The position numbers and the translations under genes are program-made. From Rikenellaceae bacterium (GTDB taxonomy: Bacteria; Bacteroidota; Bacteroidia; Bacteroidales; Rikenellaceae), in contig JAJBVQ010000181.1 in the NCBI GenBank assembly GCA_020859745.1, positions 1 to 7,052 of the forward strand: a DNA stretch of 7,052 nt, given 5' to 3'. A model generated the notes under the pieces. It worked only from the letters and a program-made list of their open reading frames with translations. It had not been told where the DNA came from and searched no databases. Positions 6,501 through 7,052 of the stretch are shown here, in pieces (position 1 is the first letter of the stretch; each line of letters begins with the position of its first letter).

Positions 6501-7052
6501 CGGAACCCCGCCCGGCGTCACCGTAGCGATGCCGAACGTGTAGTCCTGCCCCATGTTCAACTGGTCTTCCGCCCCCTCCGGCGCCTTGATCCCCACATAG
6601 GAGGTGAACGGCGAATAAAGCATCGTCTGCCCGTCCACGCTCGCCTCGCCCGAAGGTTCGAACAGCCGCGTGGTGATATTGGCCTGCAACAAACCCCCCG
6701 CCTTCTCGCCCCCGTTCAATGTCGCCGTGATCGTCGCGTTCCCCTCCGCATTCGTAGTCCCTGTGATCTCCGGCGCGCTCTCCGGCCGGAAAGTGCGGTA
6801 GCGGTTGTCGAACACATAACCCTTGTAGCCATCGAAACCGTTGCGCACCGCCGTGAACTCCGTCTCGATCGTGTAACGCAGGTCACCCGCCCGCGCGCCC
6901 GTCAGCCACTCGCCGTGCAAGGTCGCGTTCAGCGGTTTGCCCCGCTGGATATACTTGCCCGGGAACTTCAGGTCGATCTTGAGGCGGTTCGGTTTCACCG
7001 CCTCGATGCGCAGCCGTTTGCCGAAAACCGCCCCGCCGCCCGTCCCCGTGGC
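3558..7052 (-). CDS. Bacterial alpha-2-macroglobulin, C-terminal part (truncated by the right edge)
   Basis: A large envelope protein of the thioester-containing bacterial alpha-2-macroglobulin family, thought to trap attacking proteases in the periplasm by covalent linkage. The frame is open to position 7052, so 1164 residues are visible; signal peptide and N-terminal MG domains are missing. The first visible residues include GKRLRIEAVKPNRLKIDL. Counting from the GTG at 6998: macroglobulin-like beta domains to ~375; bait-region-type domain ~380-450 (TLALVDEGLLDLTRF, PDPWG); the A2M domain ~468-560 (FPPVVRYLGTFEL, VKLPAYMGRVRVMAVA); an alpha-helical thioester domain ~685-955 with the motif YPYGCIEQ (C698 and Q701, bases 4896-4907); and a C-terminal MG10-like domain ~1015-1146 ending KVD. 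The thioester Cys and Gln are intact, so it should be reactive. Full-length relatives have about 1500-1900 residues. In E. coli the homologue (yfhM) is next to pbpC, but here ispD follows. Confidence 0.93.
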   Translation of the reverse strand, partial: ATGTGGGAVFGKRLRIEAVKPNRLKIDLKFPGKYIQRGKPLNATLHGEWLTGARAGDLRYTIETEFTAVRNGFDGYKGYVFDNRYRTFRPESAPEITGTTNAEGNATITATLNGGEKAGGLLQANITTRLFEPSGEASVDGQTMLYSPFTSYVGIKAPEGAEDQLNMGQDYTFGIATVTPGGVPAGGKSVEVCVYKVDWYWWWSSERNELARYVSDRDLTPVRQELVETSAMGGKATYKLNIPKEDWGTYYVTARNMESGHEAAVLVYMDWPDYGNRRNDGAGAMRLAVSLDKKSYNVGDKATVSFPGVKGARAIVSVENGSRVLKTFLLECDGDGPAKYKFEVTPDMQPNVYLNVTLLQPYGKVENDLPVRLYGIVPLVATSAGSRLEPVIGCPDEVLPESEMTITVSEKRGKACAYTLALVDEGLLDLTRFRTPDPWGTFNARVALGVSTWDIYNDVLGAYGGRIEQMFAIGGDDALNPAAKASVNRFPPVVRYLGTFELGSGKTATHKVKLPAYMGRVRVMAVAVAQDADDGNGAWGSAERSVAVRAPLMVLGSAPRSVAPGDEFVVPATLIATQDGIGNVTASITADKNIFTVVGSAQQAVTLNKKGDKIVLFRLKVKDAVPAGVVAGGHIGITAAGGGKSSRYGMDIPMRTLALPVSSGRSYTVAAGKTWEGDAALQGMPGTQRLMLEVSSMQPINAAQRMEYLSTYPYGCIEQITSAVFPLLYLPDMADLSGNELATAQSKVRLVLNKYKQYATPDGSMGYWPGEASPSPWGSAYALHLMTVAGHKGYTLPAGIYERLKAAVKSMAVRWNASQYGYLNLVQAYQLYALALAGEPEIGAMNRLRQSGEMTAEARWMLAAAYAAAGRADVGRTVVAGVPGTGADSTLTGDALLAQRVLTYGSSQRAQAVQLLGSSLLGMQGEAAQLAGLISRELASDEWMSTQTTAWCMMAMGEYVARSGKVSALDFDWSAAGRRGQVSSDSKKMMWTGEWDNPGSGKLSVTNKTKGTLYIRAAASGISSGRGVEEASDGISVSVRYLDGTGRAVDAASLAQGTDFVSEVTVRNLTAEPLFNLMLTEPVASGWEIRPDAASLPAGVEYRDLRDDRADSFIPLLPAGETVTVRTRLNATYAGTYTLPSVRCAAMYDGKVAGNTASGIAKVD

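Overview
The window looks like chromosomal DNA from a GC-rich member of the Bacteroidota, most likely a Bacteroidales of the Alistipes type. The reasons are a perfect Bacteroidota -7 promoter box (TATATTTG) with a GTTG -33-like box ahead of upp, protein styles typical of that phylum (a thioester-containing bacterial alpha-2-macroglobulin, and an Upp ending GDPGDLAYG), weak Shine-Dalgarno signals, and clearly GC-rich coding DNA. The genus is inferred from style, not from any search.

Layout, left to right. (1) Positions 1-764, plus strand: the C-terminal part of a PAS-type sensor histidine kinase, cut by the left edge. (2) Positions 765-1753: about 1 kb with no believable gene between two convergent genes. 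It is packed with dispersed repeats and hairpins and ends in a perfect 28-nt palindrome that is probably the upp terminator. (3) Positions 1754-2407, minus strand: upp, uracil phosphoribosyltransferase, with its own promoter and a strong hairpin in its leader. (4) Positions 2531-3277, minus strand: ispD, of the MEP isoprenoid pathway. It carries an apparent in-frame insertion of about 20-25 codons containing two perfect TTATCCACA (DnaA-box) sequences 30 bp apart. (5) Positions 3278-3557: a second repeat-bearing intergenic region that shares elements with region 2. (6) Positions 3558-7052, minus strand: the C-terminal 1164 residues of a large bacterial alpha-2-macroglobulin with an intact thioester motif, cut by the right edge.

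The alpha-2-macroglobulin gene, ispD and upp lie head to tail on the minus strand, but gaps of 280 and 123 bp and the separate upp promoter argue against one tight operon. Their functions (envelope defence, isoprenoid precursor synthesis, pyrimidine salvage) are not obviously linked. The genes are ordinary. The unusual content is a 30-nt hairpin repeat present three times with a compensatory base-pair change, the paired DnaA-box motif inside ispD, and the hairpin in the upp leader. I see no complete new multi-gene system here.
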